DNA of 64,000 bases from Corythucha ciliata (GCA_038030265.1 JAWNBC010000095.1:223425-287424), one strand, 5' to 3'; counted from the first letter of the stretch, positions 44,335 through 55,884 are shown. Made by a program: numbers and translations. Notes: generated by a model not told the origin, from the letters alone.

Positions 44335-44373
<39 letters not shown>
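44147..44373 (+). mobile_element. Short poly(A)-tailed retroposed segment
   Basis: A 157-bp non-coding segment (44181-44337) ends with AATAAA (44326-44331), six bases, then 36 A. This is the signature of a reverse-transcribed polyadenylated RNA. On its left is a T run of about 35, possibly the tail of another insertion in the opposite orientation. Source transcript unknown. Confidence 0.5.
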
Positions 44374-44376
<3 letters not shown>

Positions 44377-44650
44377 GAACTGTTGTACATCCGGTGACAA
44401 TTTTGCTCCTCCGGTTAGTTCCAACAAGAGTCACAAGAGGTCAGTTCTAATAAGGTGTTTGAAACTTGTTCGGAGCAGAGTTTCCATAGGACCAGCCAAT
44501 AAAATTCAAATTGATTACATTTTATTGGTGGGTCTATAGCAACTCAGCTCCAAAATGCTCCAAACACTTTGCTGGAACAGTCCTATTGTAACTCATGTTA
44601 TTCCAAACCTGAGGAGCAAAATTCTCACCTGGTGTACAACAGTTTATATG
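44374..44650. repeat. MITE, about 275 bp
   Basis: TATGAACTGTTGTACATCCGG at the left and CCTGGTGTACAACAGTTTATA at the right are inverted repeats that extend inward through AATTTTGCTCCTC/GAGGAGCAAAATT. No protein. It abuts the poly(A) of the retroposed segment. Confidence 0.65.
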
Positions 44651-45452
44651 AAATGAGTCTACGGTGGCCGGAGTAATTCGACTAGGTTTATAGCTGTAAT
44701 ATCAGACGAATTAAATAGAAAAAAAATATTTCCTGTCGGCATATAATTTATACTTGTTAGGTACACACAAAAAAGTATAAAGAAACCCCAAAGTACTCAT
44801 TAAGAGTAGTATTATACATTATAGATATCACTTAAAAGGAGCTTTCATTTACATATTGATATACGTAGTCCAAAGAGCCGAAATAGGGGAGACATTTCAA
44901 AAACTTATCTCACAAATGCTATGCAATGAAGGGATGCTATGGGTTTGTAACATAAAAGGAATCGAATGAACTGACGAAATTAGGCACCAAGCACTCACAC
45001 ACGCCACGTTGGAACTCTGTCGCGGAAAAGACTGAGTGATGATGAGGAAGGGCTCGAACTAATAGGAAACAATGGCGCCACTGGGCAATCTCTCTGATTT
45101 CAACCGGAGAGCAAACCAATCTCACCGAATTCCGACACAGTCCAACAGAGATTCAATAAATTCAACCGGTATACAAATGCGATCTAACATGAGACGAAAC
45201 CCCGAACACGTTGTAACTGGATGGAGGTCAACTTCCAGACCGGAGAATAGTTAAGGTTATAACAGGAGAGAAATTGAAATCTAGCCGGAGAGATTACTCA
45301 TTGGCTAATGGAACGAACAGGTTTTTGCAGCTGGTGCATATTATGATAATGATATATTAACGGCTTTTTTATAGACGCATGCCTGCTTACTACTGGATAA
45401 CACGTTAAAATAAATGAAGAAACTGGAGATTTCCTTCCCTACGGCAGAATAA
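44651..45452. other. Non-coding stretch
   Basis: No gene recognised. From about 45100 it holds words with a CCGGAGA/CAACCGG core related to the minisatellite at 45.9 kb. Confidence 0.4.
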
Positions 45453-45597
45453 AGCCCCTTTTACACGAGCAAGTTTTTTGATCAAAAATAATGTTCAAAA
45501 TGAAATTTTTACAGTTATTACCTCCATATGATTTTGACTTTACGAACAGTTTGAACATATTTTTGATAAAAAAAAAAACTCGTGTAAAACGGGCCTA
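45453..45597. mobile_element. MITE, about 145 bp
   Basis: GCCCCTTTTACACGAGCAAG at the left and CTCGTGTAAAACGGGCC at the right are inverted. The inner arms TTGATCAAAAATAATGTTCAAA and the mirrored TTTGAACATATTTTTGAT also pair. TAA lies on both sides, possibly the target duplication. Confidence 0.7.
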
Positions 45598-45726
45598 ACA
45601 TTCAAGCATCCGTTTCAATTTTTTGACTGATCCAAAATTCGTGTAATTTCATTACTCATTCATTACCTGTTAATCATTCGGTTTGACTAACCTGCCCCGA
45701 ATATAAGTGCATTGTTTTTAATATCA

Positions 45727-45876
45727 TTAAGCCGGCTCCACAAATGCGGTATTTGCCAAATAACGAGCAAAATATTTTTCAATTTTGAGTTGGTCGGTTT
45801 CTAGGCAATGCTAGAAATTGATAAATATTTTGCTCGTTATTTGGCAAACACCGCGTGTGTGGTGGAGCCGACTTTA
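45727..45876. mobile_element. MITE, about 150 bp
   Basis: AAGCCGGCTCCAC and GTGGAGCCGACTT form the ends. The inner arms share ATTTGCCAAATAACGAGCAA in inverted orientation, so most of the element is palindromic. Confidence 0.75.
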
Positions 45877-45892
45877 GGTTAGAATTATTTCA

Positions 45893-46215
45893 AATTCGGT
45901 TGTATTTGACAGGTCCACACAGCCCTTATTTATTTTCCTGTTAAAACCAGCATATCACATTAAGTTGGATTTAACCGGTTCAGAAAATTTCCTTTTTTTT
46001 ATCCGGTTATGAATAATTACGCTTTCGGTTGGATTTCACAGGTTAATGCAACCACAATTTCTGTTCCGGTTACATCCAAATTAACATTCGGTTGCATTTA
46101 ACTGGTCCATAAAATTGTCAATTCTTCTCCGGTCACAAGCGATTTCGGATTCGGTTGAACGCAACCGGATCATGCAATTGCCATTTGATATCATGTTGGA
46201 ATACTTATTGATCCG
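45893..46215. repeat. Diverged minisatellite, about 62-69-bp units
   Basis: At least five units start with a TTCGGTTGNATTTNACNGGT-like block at about 45893, 45962, 46024, 46086 and 46149, each followed by TCCGGTTA-type sequence. Spacing is about 62-69 bp. Related words occur at 45100-45300. Function not evident. Confidence 0.6.
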
Positions 46216-47245
46216 GTGAGATGAATTACTATATCCGTTCATTTTCCCACACAATTCGTTCAATCCAACCGGATTTTTAATTGTAACCGGAGACGCTATT
46301 CTAGGATTTCTTAGAGTGATGAAAGAGCCCAGCGCTAAGATGCTGCGGTGGAAATGCCCAAAGTTGTATAGATAGCAAGTTGTTTCACTCGTGATAACGC
46401 GTGGTCACAGTGCCTTTTGGGATAATTGCTCGCGCCAGAGCGCTCTGCTACCATCACGGCCTTCAATTCAAACTTTCCGGATTAAGGGTCAATACATTTC
46501 TTGCGAGTACTTCAAGAAATTTGAATGATAGTACCTACTCATAGTTGTGTTTTCTGTCACCATATTCCTATGCATACTAACCAAGTTTTTTCGTTAATTG
46601 TCTGTCGGCAATAGCTAAGATTTTTTGAAGAACAAAGAAAGATTCTAATGGTGGATTTCACCACCTCGGCTTTATACAAAAAATGCATCGAACCACCTCG
46701 ACATAATCGGGGGAAAAATGCATTGAATTTTACGGGTTCCTAAGGAACCTTAAGCGTTAGTTGAGAGTTACCTCCACGTTGTCTTGAGAATTCAGAGGCG
46801 GTTTTAGGCCTCCGTGACGGGGGTGGCGGTAAAATGTGTTCTCCCCCGCATCGCCTTAAACAGCCCTTCGGTAAAAGGTTGAAAGAAATCTTTGGAACGA
46901 CTAACAAAAAATTATAGTAGATGCCATCTTCTTAGGGAGGGTTTAAACCCCCAAAACCCACCCCGTAAATCCGCCACTGCAACCGTCCAAAGAACTGTTA
47001 GGCATATGTAGTGAAACTCAAGTCGTTATTACTTCTACTTAACCCCGAGGAAACAGAATTACCGAAATAACACGCGTACTCTGATGATATTCCTGTGTAT
47101 TTAAATAAGACCATAAGACCTTCGATTTGAATGTAGGCCGAACTGTTCGGCCGCGCTCTGGCGGGAGCAAAAGTCCCAACTCGTTTAGTGACCGCCGTTT
47201 TCTGAAGCAAAGTAGTCAAGAGATTTATCTTGGTTATCTATATAT
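46216..47245. other. Non-coding stretch
   Basis: No gene recognised. GAGGCGGTTTTAGGCCTCC (46796) and AAATCCGCCACTGC (46968) look like ends of a dispersed element. ATGGTGGATTTCACC at 46650 recurs at 23805. Confidence 0.4.
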
Positions 47246-50065
47246 CTTTGGAAATGCCAACTGGCAGATTATGATTTTGATATAAAGTACGTCCTAGGAA
47301 AAACGAATTACGTAGCAGACGCATTATCCAGAAATCCCGTTCAAAATTTAAATGTAATCGAAACTGACGAAATAAACCCAGATGAAGTTTTAAATCAATT
47401 TTTAAATGAGACCCAAAATAGTGTAAATTTTCCAAATTCAGTTGAATCTTTAATCTCACATCCAAATGATGAAAACCAACCTAACGAAATTAAAGACGAT
47501 GATAGTTTAGCTACCATCCATTCACAGTTAAGCTCCTCAGGAAATGTAGTTCTTGTTGATGACCCGTTAAAATGTGTAAATGTAGAAAAATCCCAAATCG
47601 TAATTCAAAGAGGAAAACCCATGCTCAATAATAACGTCGGTCTATTTCATTCCACAAAGAGAAGATCAGTATGGAATACCGCTTGGCCCTGTCATTCTGA
47701 CTTGGAAAAATACTGTTTAGAATTTTTGGAACCCAATAAATTGTATGGAGTTTATTGCTCTGATAAGAATTTAAAATTAGAGGACGAAGTCCTAGATCAA
47801 GTATTCCTCGAGTTTCAAAACATTGTTGAAGAAAAATTTCCCACCGTTAGAATAAAAAGATACACAAAACTTAACATAGACGTTGAAGAAAAGGACGATA
47901 GATTAGATTTAATTACAGATCAACAAATAGGTAAAACTAGTCATAGAGGAATTAATGACGTGTATAACAACTTAAGAAAGAAATACTATTGGCCTGGCAT
48001 GCTAACAGACATAACAAAATTTGTGAATAATTGTGACATATGTAAAAAGGTTAAATATGATCGAAATCCCCCTAAACCTGAATTTAAAATAACTCCAACT
48101 CCTAACAAACCGTTTGAAAAAATGCAAATTGATATTCTCTTTTATAATAATGCCGCTCTATTGACACTTATTGATTGCTTTTCGAAAAAAATATTTGCTT
48201 ATAAAATTAACAGTAAAAATGCAGTAGAAATAGCATACAAACTTAAAGAATACCTCAGTTTATTCCCAGCCCCCTTAGAAATCCAAGCCGATAATGGAGG
48301 AGAATTTGCCAATGAAACTATCAAAAATTTCCTTCAATATAATAATATAAATCTTCACCTTACAACTCCTAACTATCATAATTCTAATGGATTAATTAAT
48401 AGGGCTCATTCAACTCTTGTAGAAATCATGAATATTATAAAAACACAAGGCACTGACATATCACTTATCAATCTTATGCGGCTAGCACTCATTGCATACA
48501 ATAATACGCCTAACACTAATTTGAAACTAACACCAAATGAAATCACTTTCGGAATAACACAGCCTACAGAAATTAAAAATGACTTCATTCTTGAACAAAA
48601 AACCAACGAATATCACAGAGAAAAAACCCTTATTCATCAAGCCATAAAAGACTTAATTGAAAAAGAGAAAGAAAACAGAACCGAAACCCTTAATCAAAAT
48701 CGTGAAAAAGTAAATATACCAGACGGTGATATCTTTCTCAAAACCTACGTTCGTAATAATGCTAAAGATAAATATAAGAAAGTACAATATGATAAAGGTG
48801 CAAATTCTGTTAACTTAGGAAGAAAAAATGTTAAAATACACCCCAGTCAAATCAAAAGACCTAGAAAATTTGAAGACCACTCAAATCAGAAAATTTCCTT
48901 CCAGGATAATAATGAAGAATCCAATCAAAATTCTCTTAATGATACTTCTTCTCAACCTTATAAAATAACTAATCTATCTAATGCACCTGGAATTATTCCA
49001 ATTAAAATTCAAAATTCATACATCCTAAAAGATTATTTTACTTATCTTCATGCCATTAAATTAACCTTAATTCAAGAAGAATTAAATTTCATTCTCAATT
49101 CACTTGACCATGTTGTGTATGATAATTCAATCAAAAATTCGTATGTAGAATCATTAAAAGCTCAAACGATGGCCACTCAGCATAGCTTAATAAAGTCCCA
49201 TTTAGAATATGCCCAAAATAAATTAGATCATGTTTTCTCCAACGCTGCGTGTATCCCAATAGACCCAAAAAGAGGCCTAATTAATGCTCTTGGTTCTGCT
49301 ATATCATGTTTGACCGGTAACATGGATGCCAAGAAACGCTATGACGAAGTAATACATAAGTTAGAAATAAATAATTATCATTTAGAGCATAACGTTGAAA
49401 ACCAGTTATCTGTCAATGAAAAACTTATTGACGCTTTTAACAAAGATCTATTAGTCATAAGAAACAATAATGCTAAAATCAAGAAAATTGTAGATAGTAA
49501 TATTAGTAGCGTAATTGAAAATAACCAACATTTTATGATAATATACGTAACAATTGCATTACTAACACTTAGGATTAATGATATCGACGCCTCACTCGAA
49601 TTTTGCAAGCGTAATATTATTCATGAAAGTGTAATCTCAAAAAAAGAATTAGCACGCATCTCAGATGACAGCCCTATAAATAAAATCATATCTAAATCGC
49701 CCGAAATTCTCTGGCAAACCGGTAAAGTTCATTGTTCATTGACTCCCACTCATTTGTACTACTTTGTCCAATTACCCCTAGACGTCCCGTTGACGGAAAC
49801 TTATTTTCTTCTTTCTTATCCGATAGCCAAATCAGAATCAAATGTAAAAATTACGGTAGTTCATCCCCCTTTAGTGCTTAAGCAAGATCAATTACTTACA
49901 GGAAGCTGTGACTTAATCTTAGATTATTTTTACTGTACCAATGTGACACAAGTTCATAACCCTTGTATAGATAGCCTAGTGAAGAACAATAATAATAATG
50001 CATGTGTATCTTATGTTACACCTCGTCCTAAACCTTTTGTGAAATTTGTACCAATAATTAACCAA
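47246..50065 (+). pseudogene. pol-env: RNase H end, integrase and env start in one open frame
   Basis: One frame stays open from inside RNase H to the LINE junction (over 930 codons; first Met at 47621). Numbered from that Met: integrase zinc region with Q102 where the first His is expected, then H109, CDICKK, and catalytic D171 and D224. The position 35 residues later is N260, where Glu is required. So the frame is open but integrase should be inactive. The frame then passes straight into env (from about residue 455): APGIIPIKIQNSYIL at its start, a cleavage-like site KRGLINALGS, and a helical ectodomain. Env normally sits in a separate frame expressed by splicing. The frame is cut at 50065 by the LINE. 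Confidence 0.8.
50056..50065 (+). other. Target-site duplication, left copy (LINE)
   Basis: AATTAACCAA immediately before the LINE; the same bases follow the poly(A) at 56168-56177. The first A may belong to the tail, so the duplication is 9-10 bp. Confidence 0.85.
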
Positions 50066-50641
50066 CCCCCCCAGGGGGCATCTCTGTCCGAGTTGCTACG
50101 GGCGTGGCAAGCCCGGGGTGCCTAGATGGCCTCAGACTAACCCAAATTCCTCAGATCTAGGTCGAACCCTTCCCTCTAACCTTATCCTTTCCTAGGCGGC
50201 GTGGCGCATCTTCGGGGGCGGTGGGGCTCCTTGTGCTGTGTTGCTCCATGGGGGGGGCGTCTTCGGCGTGTTCGAGGGTACAGCGTATGTCTGGGAGTTG
50301 ATGGGACCTTCTCCCGGTGCCGCTACAATGCCCCCGCACCCTGACCTAGTCATGTCTTAGGGTGGGTGTGGGAGTCGGTGGGTGGGGCCCGAACCTCCTA
50401 TTAGCCTTGGGGGAGGCTGTCCTGAACCACCAGCGAATAATCCCCCGGCGTGTAGTAGTGCCGGATGGCGACCGGACGGGACCCTGCTGCACGTTGGGGG
50501 GGGGGGCTGCGCCGAGGCCACGAATGCGCTTGGGGGCTCCCTCCGGGGGTTGGCTCGCGCTTGGGTACGTCCCGGCGCCTCTTGGGCTGCGTTGCGTCTG
50601 CTCTTCCTTTCTTTCCTCTCTCTTAACAAACCTCAATAAAC

Positions 50642-52090
50642 ATGAATTCAAGCACAAGAAAACTTGGATCAGGTCCCAAAACTTCTCCCCCCGCGGGTAC
50701 TCCCGACCCGCAAGCGAAACCGACACCAACTTCCACAGACCAAACAAACAACCCCGTCAACGCACCCCAACTTCCTGCTTTGGACAAGGCTCCAGCAGCG
50801 ACCACTCCGTTAAATAAACGACCTCTAAGTAGAGAAACAGCTGAAAACCTACCCCCCGGGAAACGCGCTACTGAAACTAACTCATCTACTACCCAACCTG
50901 CCAATCTCATGGACCTCGAAATCGACCCACCTACAGTAAAATCGTCTTCCTCAAATTACCAGCGCCCCATGCTCACTCAATGGCAACCACCAGTCTTACC
51001 AAACTCAGCCGAATCATTTTCGAGATTTTGGGTAGTAGAACCCACAGGTGATGTCAACTTTACCAACACATGCCCTTTTACCCTTCACAAAAACCTACGC
51101 GCAGCACTTGGAAATCTGAAATCTGTTTCGAAAATGTACAATGGCCGGCTAAGTATTCAAGTAAATGATCCTCATCAAGCAAAAAAGGTCGAAAACCTCA
51201 CTACCTTAGGTGAGATCCCAGTAAAAGCCAGCCCCAATATCCGCCTCAACACAGTGGAAGGAGTAATATTCTGTCGAGATTTTATTAATTCCACGGACGA
51301 AACTATCCTTAACGGCTTAGCTGAAGAAAAAGTTATTAAAATCCGCCGCATTACCCGCCGAGTCCCGGGCAAAGATGAACGAGAGAGTACAGGTCTCTTC
51401 GTACTCACTTTTTACCTCGCTGAACTCCCCTCGTCCATAAATGGAGCCTTTTACAAGCTTAAGGTCCGCCCGTACATACCCGACCCGATGCGTTGTTCTC
51501 ACTGCCAACGATTTGGCCACACTGCAGCCCGCTGCCAAACTGCAGCCAAATGCACCTGCGGCGCAGACCCACATGAAAACGAATGCTCCGCTTCCCCCTC
51601 CTGCGTGAACTGCGGAGGATCACATAAATCTACTAACCGTCAATGCCCCGTATTCCTAAAAGAAAAAGAAGTACGTCGCCTACAGGTGACCCAAAAGGTT
51701 TCATGGCGAGAAGCTCGCGCAATGGCTTCCAATCCATCCACCGTCAGACCAGACATCACATACTCCTCAAAATTAAAATCCCTAACCCCAAGACCCCAAA
51801 CATCCCTCCCCACTCCAATGCCACCCCCACAACAATCTGACACCCCCCGTCAACCACCTTTCCGAAAGACTACCAGCAGTCTCAATCCTGCAACTAAACC
51901 CCTTCCCACTCAACCCTCCCCCTCAACAACAACTACGGGTCTCCGTGGGACTCGTGATCCGTGCTCCTCAATGGAGTACGACCCCGAGTCCGACGAACTA
52001 AGCGGCGCCTCCGACAAAACCTATTGGACAGATAAAGATGCCCAAAGAAAAAAAAAAGAAAAAAGGCTGGCCAAAGGGCAAGCCACGTAA
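50642..52090 (+). CDS. LINE ORF1 protein (nucleic-acid-binding, Gag-like)
   Basis: 482 residues. The N-terminal 110 are Pro/Ser/Thr-rich and disordered; a middle RNA-recognition-like region follows (about 120-280). Then comes a cluster of three Cys/His knuckles (MRCSHCQRFGHTAARC, KCTCGADPHENEC, CVNCGGSHKSTNRQCP), and the tail is Pro/Ser-rich and basic. This is the standard ORF1 of I/Jockey-group LINEs, which binds the element RNA and forms the ribonucleoprotein. It is followed after 27 bp by ORF2, so ORF2 is probably translated by reinitiation. No defects seen. Confidence 0.88.
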   Translation: MNSSTRKLGSGPKTSPPAGTPDPQAKPTPTSTDQTNNPVNAPQLPALDKAPAATTPLNKRPLSRETAENLPPGKRATETNSSTTQPANLMDLEIDPPTVKSSSSNYQRPMLTQWQPPVLPNSAESFSRFWVVEPTGDVNFTNTCPFTLHKNLRAALGNLKSVSKMYNGRLSIQVNDPHQAKKVENLTTLGEIPVKASPNIRLNTVEGVIFCRDFINSTDETILNGLAEEKVIKIRRITRRVPGKDERESTGLFVLTFYLAELPSSINGAFYKLKVRPYIPDPMRCSHCQRFGHTAARCQTAAKCTCGADPHENECSASPSCVNCGGSHKSTNRQCPVFLKEKEVRRLQVTQKVSWREARAMASNPSTVRPDITYSSKLKSLTPRPQTSLPTPMPPPQQSDTPRQPPFRKTTSSLNPATKPLPTQPSPSTTTTGLRGTRDPCSSMEYDPESDELSGASDKTYWTDKDAQRKKKEKRLAKGQAT

Positions 52091-52117
52091 GCACTCCGAC
52101 ACAAAACACAAATAATT

Positions 52118-55100
52118 ATGAATATAAACCCACAATCCCCTCATAATACAATAGACTGTTCGGCAAACCATAATATCATACAATGGAACATTCGAGGACT
52201 TTTTGCTCATGTTGATGAACTCCGGGACCTTGTAAAGTCAAACGACCCCCTGTCTATAGCCATCCAAGAAACACATTTTGCCCAAAATCAACCGTATACA
52301 ATCCCAAACTACACTTTATTTCACAAAGAACCACGTAATCCTGGCGCTCGACGGTGTCATGGAGGAGTGGCACTCTACATAAAAAGTTTTTTCGCCCCCA
52401 AACCTATAATTTTGCAAACTAATCTTCAAGCAGTAGCCGCCACAATTAACTTTCCTTTCAAAATCACTCTCTGCTCTCTTTACCTCCCAGATACTAATTG
52501 GGCGAACGAGGAGGTTGCGAATCTACTTCGTTCCTTGCCCAGGCCCATACTTCTACTTGCCGATATCAACGTCCACCACCCAGCCTGGGGTTCTCGACAC
52601 ACGTCTCCTCAAGGAAACAATTTCCATTCGATTATTGAGGGGATACCCCTTGTCCCATTGAACGATGGCACTCCTACTCACTTCATAGCCAGCTCGGGAA
52701 ATTTCAGTTCCATAGACGTTAGCCTCACCTCCCCTTCTTTGGTAACCTCCTTTTCATGGCAGGTTACTGAAGACCTACGACACTCGGATCACTTTCCCAT
52801 ATTAATTCAACTCCGTTCCTCTTACAATATCTCTCAGTCGCCACCGAAATGGAAGCTATCGAATGTCGACTGGGGCGTATTCAACTCCTCCATAAATTTT
52901 CCCCCACTAACTAATAACTCCTGCCAAGATGTAATTGCATGCACTAACGCTCTCCACGAAGCTGCTCTTAGCTGTATAAAAAAATCACGACATCCTCCTA
53001 ACCGGCCCTCGGTGCCCTGGTGGAATCGTGAAATTCATGCAATCAATAAACAAAAAAAATCTGCACTCAACCGACTAAAAAGAACTTACTCCCTGGAGCA
53101 TTTGATAGCGTTCAAAAAGTTACGAGCCCAAGAACGTCGTGCCAAACAAGACGCCAAAAAGCGATCTTGGAACGAGTATCTTTCCCAAATTTCTACCTCC
53201 GTCTCTGCGCGCGAGGTCTGGACTAGGATAAGATGTCTTAAAGGTAAACCCCTTAACACCGTACCCCCATTCATCTGTACAAGTGATGGTAGCAAAGTAG
53301 TTGACCCGGGAAAGATCGCGGAGTGCTTCTCCAAACATTACTCTGAACAATGTGCTACCACCAACTATTCGTCTCACTTTCAGACCCTCAAACGCGAAAT
53401 AGAAAATAACTCGCCTCTGAATTTTTCGACAAATAACACCCTTGATTACAACGAACCTTTTATTATCGATGAACTTAACCGTGTTTTGCAGAAACTCAAA
53501 AATCACAAATCTCCTGGCCTAGACGACCTTCCCAATGAATTTTTTAAAAATCTATCCGCTACAAATAGAGGTCTCTTACTAAACCTCTATAACCAACTTT
53601 GGTCCCAAGGAGTCTACCCTTCTGTTTGGAAGTGTTCTTTGATAATTCCTGTCCCAAAACCTGGGAAAAACCCCCAGCAAGTCTCTAGTTATAGGCCAAT
53701 ATCCTTAACATCCTGTATGGCCAAAATTTATGAAACCCTAATTTTTTTCCGACTAAACTACTATATTCAAAAACATAACCTTCTGTACTCTTTCCAAACA
53801 GGCTTTCGCTCCAACCACTCCGTCTTGGATAACCTAGTCAACCTGGAGAACACAATTCAAAATTCCATTATTAATCGAAATCATACCAACGCGATTTTTT
53901 TCGATATCACACAAGCGTTTGATCGCGTTTGGAGATACGGAGCGCTAAACCAAATCCACAAATGGGGCCTTCGGGGCCGTCTACCTTTGGTTCTTCAAGA
54001 CTTTCTGGAGCAACGCTCTCTTCGAGTTCGTGTCGGTTCCTCCCTCTCCCAGACCTACCCGCAGGATAACGGTGTGCCTCAGGGCTCCGTTCTGAGCATA
54101 CCACTATTCCAGGCGGCCGTTAATGATCTAACGAATAACATTCCTCGTAACTTCCAAATTTCTTTTTATGCTGACGACATAGCGCTATACAAATCCTATC
54201 CTGCAGACCCCACTAGTGAAGATCTCTGCAGTTTTCAAGAAGCCATCAACACCTTAACACAAAATGCTGCCAGCCGTGGCCTCACCTTTTCAGCAGAAAA
54301 AACTGTTGCAATACACTTCTGTCACTTACGCCGCCCTCACACTCCACCGCAACTTTACATCAACAACTCGCCAATATCATATGTACCACATCACAAATTT
54401 CTGGGCCTAATCTTTGACGAAAATCTCACTTGGAAACATCATCTCCAAGACTTATGCAATAGATGCCATTCAGACATGAGAGTCATACAAACCATTGCGG
54501 GACATCGCGCAGCGAGTAGTACCGCAATGATCCTCAAAATCTTTGAAGCCCTTATCCGTTCTAAAATAGACTTCGCTAGCGTCGTATATGGTTCCGCCCG
54601 TAAATCGTGGCTCTTACCGGTGGAGCGTGTCTACAACCAGGGCCTGCGCACTGCACTAGGGGCATTCCGCACGAGCCCGGTGGACTCGCTCTATACGTTA
54701 TCCTCCCAATTACCACTAAGCCAACGCCGACAACAGCTACTATTAAAGTATGGGGTGTCGCTGCAATCGAAAACCACCCATTTCCTTCATCCCGTTCTCA
54801 GTGACTATGACCCACAGTTCTTCTTATGCTTATCGCGAACAAGGCCTTTCCCTATCCGTTTCCACGAACACCTAACCCAATTACAGCTTGAACTCCCCAG
54901 ACTACTACCCACAGACCACTATTCCTGCTATCCATGGCGATCGCCCAACTTACACATAGACCTCTCTCTCCATTTAGATACAAAACAAAATTTAAATCCT
55001 ACCGAAATCCGACAACAATTTCTCTCCTTCAAATCATCCTCCCGTGATTTTGGGCTGATCTACACGGATGCTTCAAAAAGCGACCGTGGGGTTGGCTGTG

Positions 55101-55330
55101 CATATTACGTGGAGGGACTGTTATCAAAAAAATTCCCGCTAAATCCTATAACAACTATATTTACAGCCGAACTCCAGGCCATAAGCTATGCTATCCTTTT
55201 TTGTCTCGAAAACAGTGTATCCTCAAAATTTTACATAATTTCAGACTCTGCAAGCGCTCTTACAGCCTTGGAAGACAAATTTTCAACCCATCCCCTTATT
55301 AAAAAATGTATGATGACCTTCAGTCATTAA
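52118..55330 (+). CDS. LINE ORF2: endonuclease and reverse transcriptase (RNase H frame broken)
   Basis: 1070 residues. APE-type endonuclease at about 18-235 (IQWNIRGLFAHVDEL, AIQETHF, LLADINVHHPAWG, DLRHSDHFPI). Reverse transcriptase at about 440-760 (SYRPISLTSCMAKIYE, FFDITQAFDRVW, GVPQGSVLS, YADDIALY with Y684). RNase H begins with D984 in LIYTDASKSDRG and Glu in TAELQAISYA and Asp in IISDSASAL. The frame ends early at 55330 because a run of six A (about 55300-55305) appears one base short; the rest continues in another frame (next entry). Endonuclease and polymerase look intact. Confidence 0.88.
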   Translation: MNINPQSPHNTIDCSANHNIIQWNIRGLFAHVDELRDLVKSNDPLSIAIQETHFAQNQPYTIPNYTLFHKEPRNPGARRCHGGVALYIKSFFAPKPIILQTNLQAVAATINFPFKITLCSLYLPDTNWANEEVANLLRSLPRPILLLADINVHHPAWGSRHTSPQGNNFHSIIEGIPLVPLNDGTPTHFIASSGNFSSIDVSLTSPSLVTSFSWQVTEDLRHSDHFPILIQLRSSYNISQSPPKWKLSNVDWGVFNSSINFPPLTNNSCQDVIACTNALHEAALSCIKKSRHPPNRPSVPWWNREIHAINKQKKSALNRLKRTYSLEHLIAFKKLRAQERRAKQDAKKRSWNEYLSQISTSVSAREVWTRIRCLKGKPLNTVPPFICTSDGSKVVDPGKIAECFSKHYSEQCATTNYSSHFQTLKREIENNSPLNFSTNNTLDYNEPFIIDELNRVLQKLKNHKSPGLDDLPNEFFKNLSATNRGLLLNLYNQLWSQGVYPSVWKCSLIIPVPKPGKNPQQVSSYRPISLTSCMAKIYETLIFFRLNYYIQKHNLLYSFQTGFRSNHSVLDNLVNLENTIQNSIINRNHTNAIFFDITQAFDRVWRYGALNQIHKWGLRGRLPLVLQDFLEQRSLRVRVGSSLSQTYPQDNGVPQGSVLSIPLFQAAVNDLTNNIPRNFQISFYADDIALYKSYPADPTSEDLCSFQEAINTLTQNAASRGLTFSAEKTVAIHFCHLRRPHTPPQLYINNSPISYVPHHKFLGLIFDENLTWKHHLQDLCNRCHSDMRVIQTIAGHRAASSTAMILKIFEALIRSKIDFASVVYGSARKSWLLPVERVYNQGLRTALGAFRTSPVDSLYTLSSQLPLSQRRQQLLLKYGVSLQSKTTHFLHPVLSDYDPQFFLCLSRTRPFPIRFHEHLTQLQLELPRLLPTDHYSCYPWRSPNLHIDLSLHLDTKQNLNPTEIRQQFLSFKSSSRDFGLIYTDASKSDRGVGCAYYVEGLLSKKFPLNPITTIFTAELQAISYAILFCLENSVSSKFYIISDSASALTALEDKFSTHPLIKKCMMTFSH

Positions 55331-55884
55331 TTACAGCCGGCAAAATTATACGTTTCAAGTGGGTCCCTAGTCATTTCCAAATCCCTGGCAACGAGGTCGT
55401 AGACCGCCTTGCAAACGACGCCTCCTCCACTGTCAATCCATCCAGCCTCCTTATCCCTCCCCTTCCGGTAACTGATTATAATAACCATATCACCCAAACC
55501 CTCTGGAAGCAACAACAAGAAAAATGGGAAATAAGTTCCTCCTCGTTGAGCCTCATTTTCCCTGAATTGTCCAATCTAAAAAACATCTTCTTACCAGAAA
55601 CCAATAGAAAAGAGGAAATTATCCTCAACCGCCTTAGAATCGGTCATACTAGAGCCACACATAGTTACCACCTTGTAGGCCGCTACCGACCAACATGTGA
55701 AAGCTGTGATGTACACTTAACCCCAGTACACATTGTACTTGAGTGTCCCCAATGGGCGAACACTCGTGAAAAGCACGGGCTACACCATTTTTCTTATGTT
55801 GAGTTGCTCCGATCGAAGGACACCCAGATCCAAAGAGCCTTGTTTAACTACCTACGCGAGATTAATTACTTCTATCAAATTTAA
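55306..55884 (+). pseudogene. ORF2 C-terminus after the frameshift (RNase H end, zinc knuckle)
   Basis: The frame carries the last RNase H motif (VPSHFQIPGNEVVDRLAND, final catalytic Asp). A C-terminal CxxC...H...C knuckle (CESCDVHLTPVHIVLEC) typical of I-clade ORF2 follows. It overlaps the main ORF2 by 25 bp. A single-base difference in the A run accounts for the shift; this could be a real mutation or a sequencing error. Confidence 0.85.

Noticed and set aside
50157..50910. Antisense and sense frames of 60-151 codons in the LINE 5' region
   Set aside because: By-products of GC-rich 5' UTR and ORF1; no motifs and conflicting frames.
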